The notes beneath the pieces are model-generated. The model was not told the DNA's origin. It ran no database searches and worked only from the letters and a program-made list of their open reading frames with translations. The position numbers and the translations under genes were made by a program. From assembly GCA_014529385.2 (NCBI GenBank), contig CM043953.1, positions 111,296,549-111,360,548 on the forward strand: a stretch of 64,000 bases of DNA, read 5' to 3'. Of this stretch, positions 59,859 to 64,000 are shown piece after piece (the first letter of the stretch is position 1; each line of letters begins with the position of its first letter). This DNA comes from Adiantum capillus-veneris. Lineage: Eukaryota; Streptophyta; Polypodiopsida; Polypodiales; Pteridaceae.

Positions 59859-60095
59859 TGGAACAACAGTAACCAGTCCGTTGAGGAACAAAGAAAGAGT
59901 GACATCCTTGAAGCTTACCTCGTTAGTGTGAGCGAAGCAGGAATGAATGTAGTTCTCCTCCATCCAGTACTGGAGGTCTCCAATCCAGAGAGTCCTGACT
60001 TCTTCGAGAGTCTGGGGTTGGTGATGAGAAGATTGCCATTGCTGTTGTTGCTTCTGCTGGTAGAGTTCATATTGGCGCTGCAAAGCAGCTTGCAT
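21843..60095 (-). CDS. RBP47: RBP45/RBP47-type RNA-binding protein, partial gene (exons 1-3)
   Basis: Three minus-strand exons encode an oligouridylate/poly(A)-binding, nuclear RRM protein of the RBP45/RBP47 family, thought to act in pre-mRNA and mRNA metabolism and stress granules. Exon 1 (59919-60095) gives a Gln-rich start and RNP2 of RRM1 (LWIGDLQYWMEENYIHSCFA). Exon 2 (about 22455-22935) completes RRM1 (RNP1 GYGFIELTSH), then RRM2 (IFVGDLAPDVTDYILQETF, GYGFVRFGDE, MTEMNGVYCSSRPMRIS). Exon 3 (21843-21875) gives NWIDNDPNNTT, which in this family directly precedes RRM3 (IFVGGLD). RRM3 and the carboxy-terminal tail are not in the window. The coding parts are free of stops and splice sites are good, so the gene looks alive. 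Intron 1 is 36,983 bp and full of transposons. The exact junction between exons 2 and 3 is uncertain. Confidence 0.88.
21964..22338. repeat. Imperfect tandem duplication in an RBP intron
   Basis: Two units of about 160 bp, 21964-22122 and 22171-22338. Each holds CTTTCCATC, CAGCAACTCCTAGG or AGCAACTCCTAGG, TAGCCTTACCTTG and CCCCAGATAAG followed by CTACCCTCCCTA. They lie between exons 2 and 3. Confidence 0.8.
22455..22935 (-). CDS. RBP47: RBP45/47 coding exon 2 (RRM1 end, RRM2)
   Basis: The acceptor TTGGGCTTACAG/GTGG has a pyrimidine-rich tract and a TTAAT-type branch region upstream. Phase 0 gives VVSVKIIRNKLTGQSEGYGF (RRM1 RNP1), FRLNWASFGMGDKR between the domains, RRM2 RNP2 SIFVGDLAPDVTDY and RNP1 SKGYGFVRFGDE, then TEMNGVYCSSRPMRISTATP. 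The 3' boundary is the weak point: the only nearby donors, AAAG/GTCACC at 22455 or CAA/GTCACA about 11 bases earlier, are non-consensus. The first does not keep the frame into exon 3; the second does. A further small exon between 22.45 and 21.88 kb is also possible. Confidence 0.88.
22942..23455. other. Unique intron sequence next to exon 2
   Basis: AT-rich sequence with no coding frame or repeat that I recognise. It ends at the ATAAC target duplication of A2. Confidence 0.6.
23461..24613 (+). repeat. 5' LTR of A2
   Basis: 1,153 bp. TATA box CTATATAAGCAAACCC at about 23796-23811. The U5-side hairpin is at 24369-24390 (arms CCACTCTCG and CGAGAGTGG, loop CCGA). Many AGCGTTTT-type motifs lie between 23920 and 24215. 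Confidence 0.93.
24614..24630 (+). promoter_or_regulatory. Primer-binding site of A2
   Basis: TTGGTATCAGAGCTTTG directly follows the 5' LTR. The TGGTATCAGAGC core is the standard initiator-methionine tRNA complement used by many plant LTR elements. Confidence 0.9.
24960..25135 (+). repeat. Leader minisatellite of A2 (CTCAAGAAC units)
   Basis: Repeats of CCTCAAGAACCTCAAGAAC with interspersed GATTCTCACGAATCAAGGAC. The same array, with different unit number, occurs in the other family-A copies at about 3700-3860, 48250-48420 and 50500-50640. Confidence 0.85.
25147..26480 (+). other. A2 gag region (Retrotrans_gag type, CCHC knuckle)
   Basis: The frame at 25550-26482 encodes a Gypsy-type capsid domain: SKYDGKMDATVIHSWLHQFN, GDAINWYHAWQEA, WADFQDKLKARFMPPQYLAR, SFSNRVLPLGTQLRISDDER. 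A hydrophilic Asn/Ser/Lys-rich linker follows, then one zinc knuckle CFHCHIKGHIKRTC (CX2CX4HX4C) at about 26317-26358. The amino-terminal part starts near 25147 (MVATRSGMDT-like in relatives) and is highly charged. In the family this protein forms the virus-like particle. The region carries at least one break. Confidence 0.88.
26483..26755 (+). other. A2 retropepsin-like segment
   Basis: The frame gives GRTSGHRFVILFDPGSMHDV, ISPSLVERARLEVSPRSPIE and FVVSPLSGCDMILGMK. This is the layout of an aspartic protease: an active-site loop, here D-P-G-S instead of D-T/S-G-S, and a later hydrophobic ILGM(K/D) motif. The same segment in A4 also has DPGS, so it is a family trait and not a lesion of one copy. 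No reverse transcriptase follows. Confidence 0.75.
26900..28015 (+). other. A2 His/Asp-rich region and conserved tail of unknown function
   Basis: 26983-27597 encodes a His/Asp-rich start (NDIAKHDDLHDQDVISHKHD), two echoing acidic units (PILAFESRSKEPPQDDSIIQ and PILALEPWSKELSQ), then LCVRMIDTHAWFKCFIREGF, HRYVIPFPRHDILYVE and a final KHGHFHCDLPQLIDFD. A further frame, 27654-28016, ends STTLDEVEARKEIQKTLCRF, then GPKKQALQTFMKFKYRS and RMLLAISLDAIQFGTSTSL just before the purine tract. The segment is conserved in A1, A4 and A5. I do not recognise a family. The last part could be a reduced chromodomain-like end of a former pol, which is speculation. Confidence 0.6.
28028..29208 (+). repeat. 3' LTR of A2
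   Basis: 1,181 bp, same structure as 23461-24613, ending ATTCCGCTGCACCAAACA before the ATAAC duplication. Hairpin at about 28964-28985. Confidence 0.93.
29214..29499. other. Unique intron sequence
   Basis: No coding frame or repeat recognised between the A2 target duplication and that of the MITE. Confidence 0.5.
29508..30026. mobile_element. hAT-like MITE, copy 2 (519 bp)
   Basis: The target duplication GTTGTACC is at 29500-29507 and 30027-30034. The left end CACGGTTGACACATACGG and the complement of the right end TAGAGTTGTCCTCGTACGG form an imperfect terminal inverted repeat. The interior is the reverse complement of copy 1 (13086-13823): GTAGATCCGCTACCCGAGCC, GACATTG...CGGCAATGTCCGAAAA, TTAGTACTTAGTACTAAGTA. 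It is shorter than copy 1 by internal deletions. Confidence 0.85.
30035..30370. other. Intron sequence, partly duplicated at 35.3 kb
   Basis: No gene. The last 43 bases (CTTTTGTGTGGGTGTCCGAT and GTGTCGTGGATCTCTGAAAA) are repeated at about 35326-35370 on the other side of element E. Confidence 0.7.
30460..30596. repeat. Two-unit tandem duplication, 67-bp period
   Basis: ACCACTAGCTACTGCATCC...GTAACTAAGCA(A/G)GA occurs twice in direct succession at 30460 and 30527, with very few differences. Confidence 0.9.
30818..31262. repeat. G-rich minisatellite (GGGTAGGGGCGAG units)
   Basis: About 25 irregular units built on GGTGGGTAGGGGCGAGGGG, with TAGATAGGGGCGAG variants at the left. Runs of three to nine G occur every few bases on the plus strand. 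On the minus strand it would read as LAPTHPLSPLPT repeats. Confidence 0.93.
31814..34282 (-). other. Element E Gag-protease, open 822-codon frame
   Basis: Residues 1-80 are Ser/Pro-rich. About 90-250 is a Retrotrans_gag-type capsid domain (VNIKFPTFKGLSSEDADDHA, LADKWYSQFAENHFATWAAL, LRQQFCAAFRPGDYEEKVLD). About 275-325 is a likely coiled coil (LRRELEALKLQRALQEE). Four zinc knuckles follow: C334-SSCRSPGHPPQEC, C353-HFCEKSGHEDKDC, C461-YRCGEYGHYQSKC and C483-QLCPEAQDHYTKDC, the last with spacing CX2CX5HX4C. A retropepsin-like domain near 698-770 has VIVDGGSGINLMPE as its active-site loop (D716). The protein would form the particle and mature itself. Two pairs of knuckles 95 residues apart are unusual for a plant Gypsy gag, which typically has one or two. 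Confidence 0.88.
34340..34535. repeat. Leader minisatellite of E (GACTAGACCAG units)
   Basis: Degenerate units of GGACTAGACCAGTTGGACCA and GGCGAGAGG between the gag start and the LTR. The two right-hand units are almost identical. Confidence 0.85.
34655..35221 (-). repeat. 5' LTR of element E
   Basis: 567 bp, about 97-98% similar by eye to the solo LTR 35459-36023. The terminal inverted hexamer is TGTAGC/GCTACA (left end here TATAGC). A primer-binding site is not certain; TGGCGATCACGGTGGGACC on the minus strand, about 11 bases inside the LTR edge, is the best candidate. Confidence 0.82.
35222..35458. repeat. Duplicated flank between the two E LTRs
   Basis: GATGTGTCGTGGATCTCTGA through TTATTGTCTAGAATGTATT occurs twice here (35229 and 35337), with a period of about 108 bp. 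Its first part also occurs at about 30340-30370, left of element E. This suggests local duplication around the insertion. Confidence 0.75.
35459..36023 (-). repeat. Solo LTR of element E family
   Basis: 565 bp, TGTAGCGCGG...CCTGCTACA, with a perfect 5-bp target duplication TTCAT at 35454-35458 and 36024-36028. No interior is attached, so it is a product of LTR-LTR recombination. It sits 237 bp from the 5' LTR of E. Confidence 0.9.
36029..36389. other. Intron sequence, no element recognised
   Basis: AT-rich; a frame of 75 codons (36109-36336) has no recognisable motif. It ends at the AAATC duplication of A3. Confidence 0.5.
36395..37635 (+). repeat. Solo LTR of family A (A3)
   Basis: 1,241 bp from TGTCACGTGACACATCC to GCTGCACCTAACA, with target duplication AAATC at 36390-36394 and 37636-37640. 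No interior is attached. TATA box at about 36719-36730 (TATATAAGCAAACC). The hairpin is at about 37382-37403. It has about ten AGCGTTTTT-type motifs (36838-37255), the largest array seen here. It differs clearly from the other family-A LTRs, so it is an older or different subfamily. Confidence 0.93.
37641..40090 (-). mobile_element. Interior of LTR element F (gag fragment)
   Basis: A primer-binding site (TGGTATCGGAGC on the minus strand) at about 40078-40090 adjoins an LTR starting at 40091, so 37641-40090 is interior. A gag-like segment is seen at 39449-39914: VKFDTFDGREDAPKATAFIR, then LCKWQFLESVEGEACDQTPQ. Further left no clear coding sequence, reverse transcriptase or integrase is recognised. 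The 3' LTR was not found; solo LTR A3 borders the remaining interior on the left. It is broken, with several lesions. Confidence 0.6.
40091..40850 (-). repeat. LTR of element F (right boundary uncertain)
   Basis: It starts (plus strand) TGTCACAAACGGGAGCGC after the primer-binding site. It contains on the minus strand TCTCTATATACTC (possible TATA box), two AATAAAG/AATAAG polyadenylation-like words and a run of 20 C at 40243-40262. The 213-codon plus-strand frame across it (40201-40842) has no known motif, and I treat it as chance. I could not fix the outer end. Confidence 0.5.
40851..41960 (+). repeat. Possible plus-strand LTR fragment with GGGGCGCC motif
   Basis: No coding sequence. (GT)n at about 41107-41124. 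The 3' part (41815-41866) reads TTGAATAAAGAAATACCGAA then AGGGGCGCCAGTCTTTGGGG, the same polyadenylation-signal-plus-motif block found in the B LTRs, so this is probably the end of a related LTR in plus orientation. No second LTR is seen. Confidence 0.4.
41961..43953. other. Intron sequence without a recognised element
   Basis: Short unrelated frames on both strands, the longest about 188 codons (43521-44087 minus, overlapping the A5 LTR), none with a domain I know. There is a T-rich run at 42529-42549 and an A-run near 43343. The inverted words CCCACTTATTAAGTGGG at 42619 form a short hairpin. Confidence 0.45.
43959..45020 (+). repeat. 5' LTR of A5, first part
   Basis: It carries the TATA box (ATATATAAGCAAACCC near 44283) and about eight GCGTTTT-type motifs (44384-44645). 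A shortened version of the hairpin lies near 44891-44910. It is cut at 45020 by A4. Confidence 0.9.
45398..45871 (-). other. A4 conserved tail of unknown function (157 codons)
   Basis: It begins MNEHGCMRIFREKLKSLYVR, then MSIKHGHFHCDLPQLIDFDH, FDERVVTPSLCSSFLH, and ends EVEARKEIQKTLCRLRRGPK. It is nearly identical to the corresponding parts of A1, A2 and A5. I know no domain with this pattern. The preservation of sequence across copies may reflect youth, function or both. Confidence 0.6.
45884..46906 (-). other. A4 protease-like plus His/Asp-rich open frame (340 codons)
   Basis: One frame joins a retropepsin-like segment (CFVILFDPGSMHDVISPSLV ... SALSGCDMILGMKWFREINP) to the repeats KHDDDLNDIAKHDDLNDNDK and DLYDQDVISHKHHELHEDDV. 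Two acidic echo units and HRYVIPFIRHDILYV follow. This shows that the unknown region is translated together with the protease in this family. The motif DPGS replaces DTG/DSG. Confidence 0.8.
47251..48240 (-). other. A4 gag, 329-codon open frame
   Basis: The start is MVVTRSGMDTSHIGDEHERG. Residues about 60-140 are a charged, Arg/Glu/Ala-rich probable coiled coil (RERDENRLAQERERIALAAK). Then the capsid domain: FSKYDGKMDATVIHSWLHQF, GDAINGYHAWQEAQ, DFQDKLKARFMPPQYLARLK, SDDERKEAFLFGLDEYTKY. It matches the A2 gag closely. The linker with GKNGKNDNSSNQSTNNISS follows in 46978-47247. The zinc knuckle seen in A2 is not intact here. Confidence 0.88.
48755..50014 (-). repeat. 5' LTR of A4
   Basis: 1,260 bp with TATA box (complement of TTTGCTTATATATTAAC at about 49678) and about ten AAAACGC-type motifs between 49160 and 49560 (minus-strand GCGTTTT). 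Confidence 0.92.
50651..51532 (+). other. A5 gag start fused to His/Asp-rich region
   Basis: The open frame that includes MVIARSGMDTSLGGDEHERG runs through a long Arg/Glu/Ala-rich coiled coil (ERIAAIERKYQERMAAIARE, ARLEAKAREAEFNRANKARQ). It then goes directly into KHDDLDDNDKHDDLHDQDVI, two acidic echo units and HRYVIPFPRHDILYV. The capsid domain, knuckle and protease of A2/A4 are absent. The continuation of the conserved tail is at 51545-52150. Confidence 0.75.
52202..52565. other. Intron sequence, no element recognised
   Basis: Short sequence between the truncated A5 LTR and repeat C. No coding frame of note. Confidence 0.45.
52566..53063. repeat. Dispersed repeat family C, copy 2
   Basis: About 498 bp, TGTGCACAATTCTAGCAC...TTTAGCAACA, closely matching 6092-6585. 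A Copia gag fragment in plus orientation follows directly, which supports an LTR identity, but no primer-binding site lies between them. Confidence 0.65.
53064..53186 (+). mobile_element. Copia-type gag fragment
   Basis: The plus-strand frame reads KFDGTNFTI, then KQRMLDALINKDLQRH, the typical start of Copia gag (F.G.NF..WK..M...L). It is a remnant only, cut by the LTR of element D. Confidence 0.65.
53543..53714. repeat. Two-unit tandem duplication, 86-bp period, in the D LTR
   Basis: CCTCCTCTCAGGACC...ACGAACCGCCCA at 53543 recurs at 53629 with a few differences. Confidence 0.92.
53899..53956. repeat. (GA)n microsatellite
   Basis: About 26 GA units within the D LTR. Confidence 0.95.
54455..55040 (-). 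other. Copia D RNase H region
   Basis: The peptide LVVVSWSSNKKATIALFSTEVEYRALWSATRE corresponds to the Copia RNase H signature (SWSSKKQ..VALSSTEAEY.A...A..E). Upstream, another frame gives LETFGMIECKPFSTPMDP, the usual link after reverse transcriptase. Confidence 0.85.
55046..57368 (-). mobile_element. LTR retrotransposon, family B (B3), nested in Copia D
   Basis: 5' LTR 56790-57368, 3' LTR 55046-55922; the latter is interrupted by an inverted LTR piece (55149-55546). A near-perfect 5-bp duplication CAACA/CAACT lies at 55041-55045 and 57369-57373. The primer-binding site complement TGGTATCACAGC region is at about 56775-56789. The purine tract (TTTCAAGAGGGGG on the minus strand) is at about 55923-55935. 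The interior is only 0.87 kb and has no coding domain, so this is a non-autonomous, deletion-type copy. The block after the 3' LTR matches B2 closely. Confidence 0.85.
55149..55546 (+). repeat. B-like LTR piece in inverted orientation inside the B3 LTR
   Basis: It starts TGTCACAAACTGCTGACATG at 55149 on the plus strand and runs through GCTTTTGAGTTTTGGAGGC and TTTAAATATGAGGTTAGG. Its closest relative is the B1 LTR (5404-6081), in opposite orientation. The host LTR resumes at about 55547. Confidence 0.75.
57369..58180 (-). other. Copia D reverse transcriptase
   Basis: LILYVDNLVITGS at 57375-57563 contains the catalytic YVD(D) motif region, followed by LGLLHYFLGLEI. 57624-57992 gives VSACLNGDLEKEVYVEQPPG and LLKALYGLKQASRVWYQKID. 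57805-58180 gives KYQSDGYLDKHKRRLVAKGF and the start motif QKELDFIKKNNTWEV. These are classical Copia RT motifs. Confidence 0.92.
58182..59110 (-). other. Copia D integrase and following linker
   Basis: 58182-58682 reads VQENVFVGYSSLFEGYLLYD (the FLGYS..KGYR.Y motif after the integrase core), then an acidic linker. 58861-59070 gives SCFSWVYFLHHKYEAFGLFK and FVEKESNKVLKTIQLDKG, the integrase core (..SR..WVYFLK.KSE.F..FK ... IK.LR.D.G). The frame has several breaks. Confidence 0.88.
59120..59500 (-). other. Copia D GAG-pre-integrase domain
   Basis: GLYRLLALSSAIKISASYLW-HYRSCHLNNDALWL matches the (L)WH.RLGH....L motif that precedes integrase. Toward the integrase side, CICGKQHREIF fits the C..C..GK zinc motif. 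Confidence 0.8.
59799..59858. repeat. (CT)n(CA)n microsatellite near the intron 1 donor
   Basis: About 20 CT units and 10 CA units, 55 bases downstream of the exon 1 donor site in the direction of transcription. Confidence 0.96.
59919..60095 (-). CDS. RBP47: RBP45/47 coding exon 1
   Basis: 59 codons from the ATG at 60095 (MQAALQRQYELYQQ, then Gln/Ser/His-rich) to HTNE. This ATG is the first in frame after an upstream in-frame TGA, but an earlier 5' coding exon cannot be excluded, because relatives often have a longer Gln/Pro-rich start. RRM1 begins at about residue 35 (RTLWIGDLQYWM = RNP2). The exon ends AACGAG/GTAAGC, a strong donor, phase 0, just before the residues VVSVKIIR at the start of exon 2. 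Confidence 0.88.
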
Positions 60096-61017
60096 ACTTG
60101 AACAGCTCGAGGGAAGACAACGCACGATTCTTCCTCAGGCTTCTCAACAGCTACAGCTATACTTTTATTCTAACAAGGCGAAACCAGTATATCGCAAGGG
60201 CAAGGGTTCGAACCGATCCGTTTTTTCGTTTAAAAGGAAAAATAAAGAGAACAACCTTCAAGATTTTAAAATTTGTGTGCAATTTAATTTTTCCTGGGCA
60301 GAATCCCCCCTTGTCAATGCCCAAAGGATAAATAAATCAAATGTGCTGAGAATAACCTGGCTTTGGTTATGAGTTTGACAAAAAGAAACTCCATAGCATA
60401 GTAGTAGAGGTTTTTGAAATTTGAGATTCTCTCTGATAATCCCATTAGAAGACCTGTGTAATATCATATCTCGCGAGGTTCACCTTTTAGATATGTAAGT
60501 TGTCACGTGAGTACAAATGAATGGGTTTTTTAATTGCCCAATTTTTACAATTTTAACAGGATCATATTAACAAAAGGGGGCTTTTTATTGATTTTAGAGG
60601 AAAACCCATAAGTTTTTTAAGAAAAAGGGGTCATTTTATTAACTTAAGCAGGTAAGCAAAGGGGTTTTTTAAATACCCATGTTATATGAATAGTTTCTTA
60701 AAGGTGAACCCCCCGAGTATCATATTCAGCTTTTAGCTTCTTATACAAAATTGTAGAGCTTGAAAAGAGCTAAATATTGATTAAAAAAGGGTTTTGCAAT
60801 CCAACCTCTTATAATCAGAGTCATGACCATTCCCTTTTCAAAAATAGTAACTTTGATTATAAGAAGAAGTGGAAGAGTCCAAAGTATGAGAGTATGAACA
60901 TGGATATTTAGCATCATTTGGGACTTCTGAAGAGGCAAATGAATGTTCTATGCCCTCATTCCCATCCACGTGCCCTTCTACTCACTTTGTCACACCTGTG
61001 GGAACTTCACTTGTGGT

Positions 61018-61051
<34 letters not shown>

Positions 61052-62721
61052 TACTCTTTTAGCATGCACACTTCAGTGGTTATTGATATTTAAGTTTAGG
61101 TTATATATTGTAAAAGCCTCATCAATCAAAATATATTGTTTTGTGTTCTCTGCCCGTTGACCCCTCTCTCTTTTCTGCCCGCTCACACCCTCTCACATGG
61201 CTTTCCATCAACAACACCTACCATAGCCACAATGTTCTCAATAGTGGTATTAGAGACCAGGTGTGGCTATAGGGCGACAGTTTTGCACAAACTCAAAACG
61301 TGTTGCACTACAGTGGTAGTGGCCGGCAAGAGGGCTACACGGATTTCTTGCATCAGCATTCTAAAACATTGCAGGTTTTGCAAGAAGCTCAAGACGGTGG
61401 TGAAGCCTTTGCTCTATTGCACCAGCATATCAAAACCATGTCTCCAGTTGGTGGCAAAGACAATGAGTACCAAGTAGCACCATGGTGCAACCCATCCCAA
61501 GGGCATTTCAAAACGCCATCTAACAGGTTGCATGTGCTTGACGTTGTTCCGCGCATTTTGGACACCCCATTTTTTGTAAATTTGTACCTATGGACATGAT
61601 GTCGTGTGTCAAAAGGGTGTGTAGGATTTCTTTTTGTGGGCTTTTAGCTTGCTTTAGCAAGCACATGTGCAAGTTGCTAGTGTAGCACCAGCTACTAGAT
61701 TAGTGCTCGTGAGTGAGGTTTTTTAAGTGTCACTCGTATATAACTAAAAATCATGTACAAACATAAAAAATTTCGACAAAATATCATAAATTTGTAATTT
61801 TTTTGTCGTTGTGTCTTCTTCATGCTTTTTGATGCAGGTTTTTGCCCTCGACTAGCCTTTCCTATGTGTAATCAAGCTAGGGCAGCTTGCTGTTTGCACT
61901 GATTTTGCACATAGAGATGCATAGATTTGAAATTTGTGGTTTTCAGAGACTTTGTTGTAAAAAAACAAGAATTTTTGAGGTTTGAAATAATTCCTTTTGA
62001 AGTTGTGGTTTGGGAGATACGGTTTGTTTCCCACAGGAGGGTAGAGGATATGGTAGCCCATAGGTAGTTTGATGAAGAGTAAGTTGTGGAAGCTCGCATG
62101 TTTTGTAGTGTATATATGCTTTGAAATTGTGGTTGTAAATAGGATTTTGGTGAAAGGGGAAGCTCTTTTCTTCAAGTGCATTGGTTGGCATGTGCTGTAA
62201 ATCCATGTTAGGGTAGATGCTTCCTAGTTTCCAAGGTGGTCTTTTGGGTGGACGTGTGCTTGTAAATTCCCAAGGGATCACTTTTACCTTTGAGTTGTGG
62301 TGTTGTGAGAGTTCCTTTGATATGGATTGTAGTGTTGAATTTGTGTCTTGAGTGCTATTGATTGGGAGACATTGCTATAGAGATGCCCCTTGCTCTTGTT
62401 TTTACAACAGTGTCGACTAGATGGTGCATCAAAGTCGCAAAGTAGTAGAGGGGAAAATGCTAATTTCGTGACATTTGTAGCAAGAAAAAGTGGTGGTGCA
62501 AGGCATTGAAGCCCCAAGTGGTTGTTAACCTAGCATTCCGAAACAATATCCAAGCAGTGGTTTTAGGCAAAGCATAAGTCAAGAATTCTGAAGGCCCATG
62601 TGCCACGACTCCTATCTTTGAGTAGTTATAAAGAGCAACTCACCTTGTGGAGATTCCTCCTCATGCAGTGTAGTGCTCAAATAATCATCGTCATCAAGTT
62701 TTTTGTTTTGGAGATTCAATT
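60096..62721. other. RBP47: 5' flank of the RBP gene, no other gene seen
   Basis: This should hold the 5' UTR and promoter on the minus strand. I see no convincing TATA box or further coding exon. There is a (CA)n run at about 61018-61051. A GGGTTCGAACC word at 60205-60215 resembles a pol III B box but has no matching A box. Short frames at 61136-61599 and 61852-62517 have no known motif. Confidence 0.45.
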
Positions 62722-63230
62722 ATGGCATCCAAAATTGACAAGTTTGATGGATCCGTTTTTCACACATGGCATATCAAATCAAGGGATACCTCATACGAAA
62801 AAATCTTTGGAGTGCCATCAAGCTGCAGCACTTGGATCAATCTGACTTCTCTAGAAGACAATTTTATTCATTATTTAGATGACATCGCATCTTTGGAGCG
62901 ATGTTTGGATAGAATTAGAGACTCTTTTTGGTGCCAAATCCAAATATTCAAAGATGAGCTTAAAGATGGAATTATATTCTCGAATTATGCATGTTGATGA
63001 AAATATCTAACAGGTTGAAGAGTGTTAGAACTTAGCTAGTATATTTTGAAGCTCCAATATGTGACGAAGGTCTTACTGCTATTTTACTTAATAACTTACT
63101 TGCTTGCTGAATTTTTCAGATTGTGACCATCTTAAAAGAGAAATATCCTTTGCCTTCTTTGGATGGAGTAGGGGATTGGAGGAAGATTTATGAGAAATCT
63201 TTTGAGGAAGCTTGTTTTTTTTTTTAAAGA
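62722..63230 (+). mobile_element. Copia-type gag fragment
   Basis: 62722-62997 begins MASKIDKFDGSVFHTWHIKS, the Copia gag start, then SLEDNFIHYLDDIASLERCL. Downstream, a different frame contains EGLTAILLNNL and FQIVTILKEKYPLPSLDGV, fitting the middle of gag. No LTR or pol is seen around it. Confidence 0.6.
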
Positions 63231-63239
63231 GCAATTGAT

Positions 63240-64000
63240 TATTTCTTCAAAAAAGCTTTCTCTATTCTCGTTTCATTGATTGAGTCAAATAGACGAAAAA
63301 GCTCTCTTTCTGCTCTACATAGCACCTACTCAGGACAACCATAGTGCTTAACTAAGCTTACAAAGTAGCCAAAAACACATGTAGCTCTTTAGAATTAAAT
63401 AACATACAAGTGAGAACAAAAAGTAAATGATTTGGTTTATGACAACTAGCAAAAGTCATCTTTACAAGTATTTGCGAGCAAACGAAACACATCTATTTAT
63501 TCTCAGAATGTTCAAAGCATGCGCATACAGTGGAAGACCACAAATAGCATCTTATACATAATTTGAGGTATCTTGTTACAAATCTACTATATGGGATGGG
63601 CCGGTGGATCCAGTTCCACAATGTCTGAATGCGGCTCCACAAGAGATGCTGCTTTTAGGGAATGCTCGACCTCATCTGCCAGTCTCTTGTCTCTCTCTTG
63701 AATTTCTCACAATCGATGAGCTTGCATCTCTAAAACATTGTTTAGTTTGTTGGAGACATCCTCATTGCTCTCAAATACTGTCATCATATGTCCCATCTAG
63801 GTACCCATTAAGGCCAATGCACCGCAATCACCTCCGTATTGAACAATAACATCGTTCTCATCAGTGTATTGTGCAAACAATTGCCAAAGGAACCAATGTC
63901 CACATTCCATGCCGCCTACATAACAAATATTTGTAACAAGATTTACTTACATGACAAATGAAAAATACACTTGGAGCCAATGATAGATGGACCATACCTC
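63240..64000. other. No gene recognised at the right edge
   Basis: AT-rich sequence; one plus-strand frame of 81 codons (63604-63849) has no motif I know. A gene or element beyond the window cannot be excluded. Confidence 0.4.

Larger units (their letters stand above)
22936..59918 (-). other. RBP47: RBP45/47 intron 1, about 37.0 kb
   Basis: Bounded by GTAAGC at 59913-59918 and TTACAG at 22936-22941. It contains at least A2, a MITE, element E with its extra LTR, solo LTR A3, element F, A5 with A4 nested inside, repeat C, and Copia D with B3 nested inside. Most insertions have clear target duplications, so the intron has grown by repeated transposition. Confidence 0.85.

Noticed and set aside
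60205-60215. Possible tRNA-type SINE (B-box word GGGTTCGAACC)
   Set aside because: No A box at the right distance and no repeat partner in the window; the word is palindromic and could occur by chance.

Overview
This is a repeat-dominated stretch of a large plant nuclear genome. The only host gene I can identify is an RBP45/RBP47-type RNA-binding protein on the minus strand. Its first coding exon lies near 60.0 kb, its second near 22.7 kb, and a 33-nt micro-exon near 21.86 kb. The exons meet at GT/AG boundaries, so intron 1 is about 37.0 kb. The next intron appears to run off the left edge of the window (more than 21.8 kb), because no RRM3 exon was recognised. Plant-type RRM sequences, plant-like Copia, Gypsy, L1 and hAT elements, and giant TE-filled introns suggest a land plant with a big genome, such as a gymnosperm, fern or lycophyte. 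The sequence alone does not settle which.

Left part (1-21.8 kb, putative intron 2): a short unrecognised open frame, a TA microsatellite, and a complete-ended LTR element of family A (A1) sitting beside a B-like LTR (B1). Then comes a long L1-like LINE on the minus strand (about 6.6-18.8 kb). It is interrupted by three later insertions: LTR element B2, a 738-bp hAT-like MITE and a 3.3-kb hAT transposon. Both hAT-type insertions have 8-bp target duplications. A second LINE fragment follows at 19.5-20.1 kb.

Middle part (22.9-59.9 kb, intron 1): LTR element A2 (TSD ATAAC); a second copy of the MITE (TSD GTTGTACC); a Gypsy-like gag-protease element E with an open 822-codon frame; a solo LTR of E (TSD TTCAT); a solo LTR of family A (A3, TSD AAATC); and fragments of element F. 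Next is element A4, nested inside the 5' LTR of A5 (TSD ACAGC), then repeat family C, then a Copia element D whose pol region is split by LTR element B3.

Right part (60.1-64 kb): the 5' flank of the RBP gene, with a CA microsatellite and a fragment of a Copia-like gag.

The most unusual theme is that the LTR families A and E carry gag and a retropepsin-like domain, while no reverse transcriptase or integrase is recognisable in them. Families B and F also show none, but only gag-like sequence is visible in those. Family A additionally carries a His/Asp-rich repeat region and a conserved downstream segment I do not recognise, present in four copies. Its LTRs hold a conserved hairpin and a variable array of GCGTTTTT-like motifs. 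All boundaries and similarities were read by eye and no database was searched.
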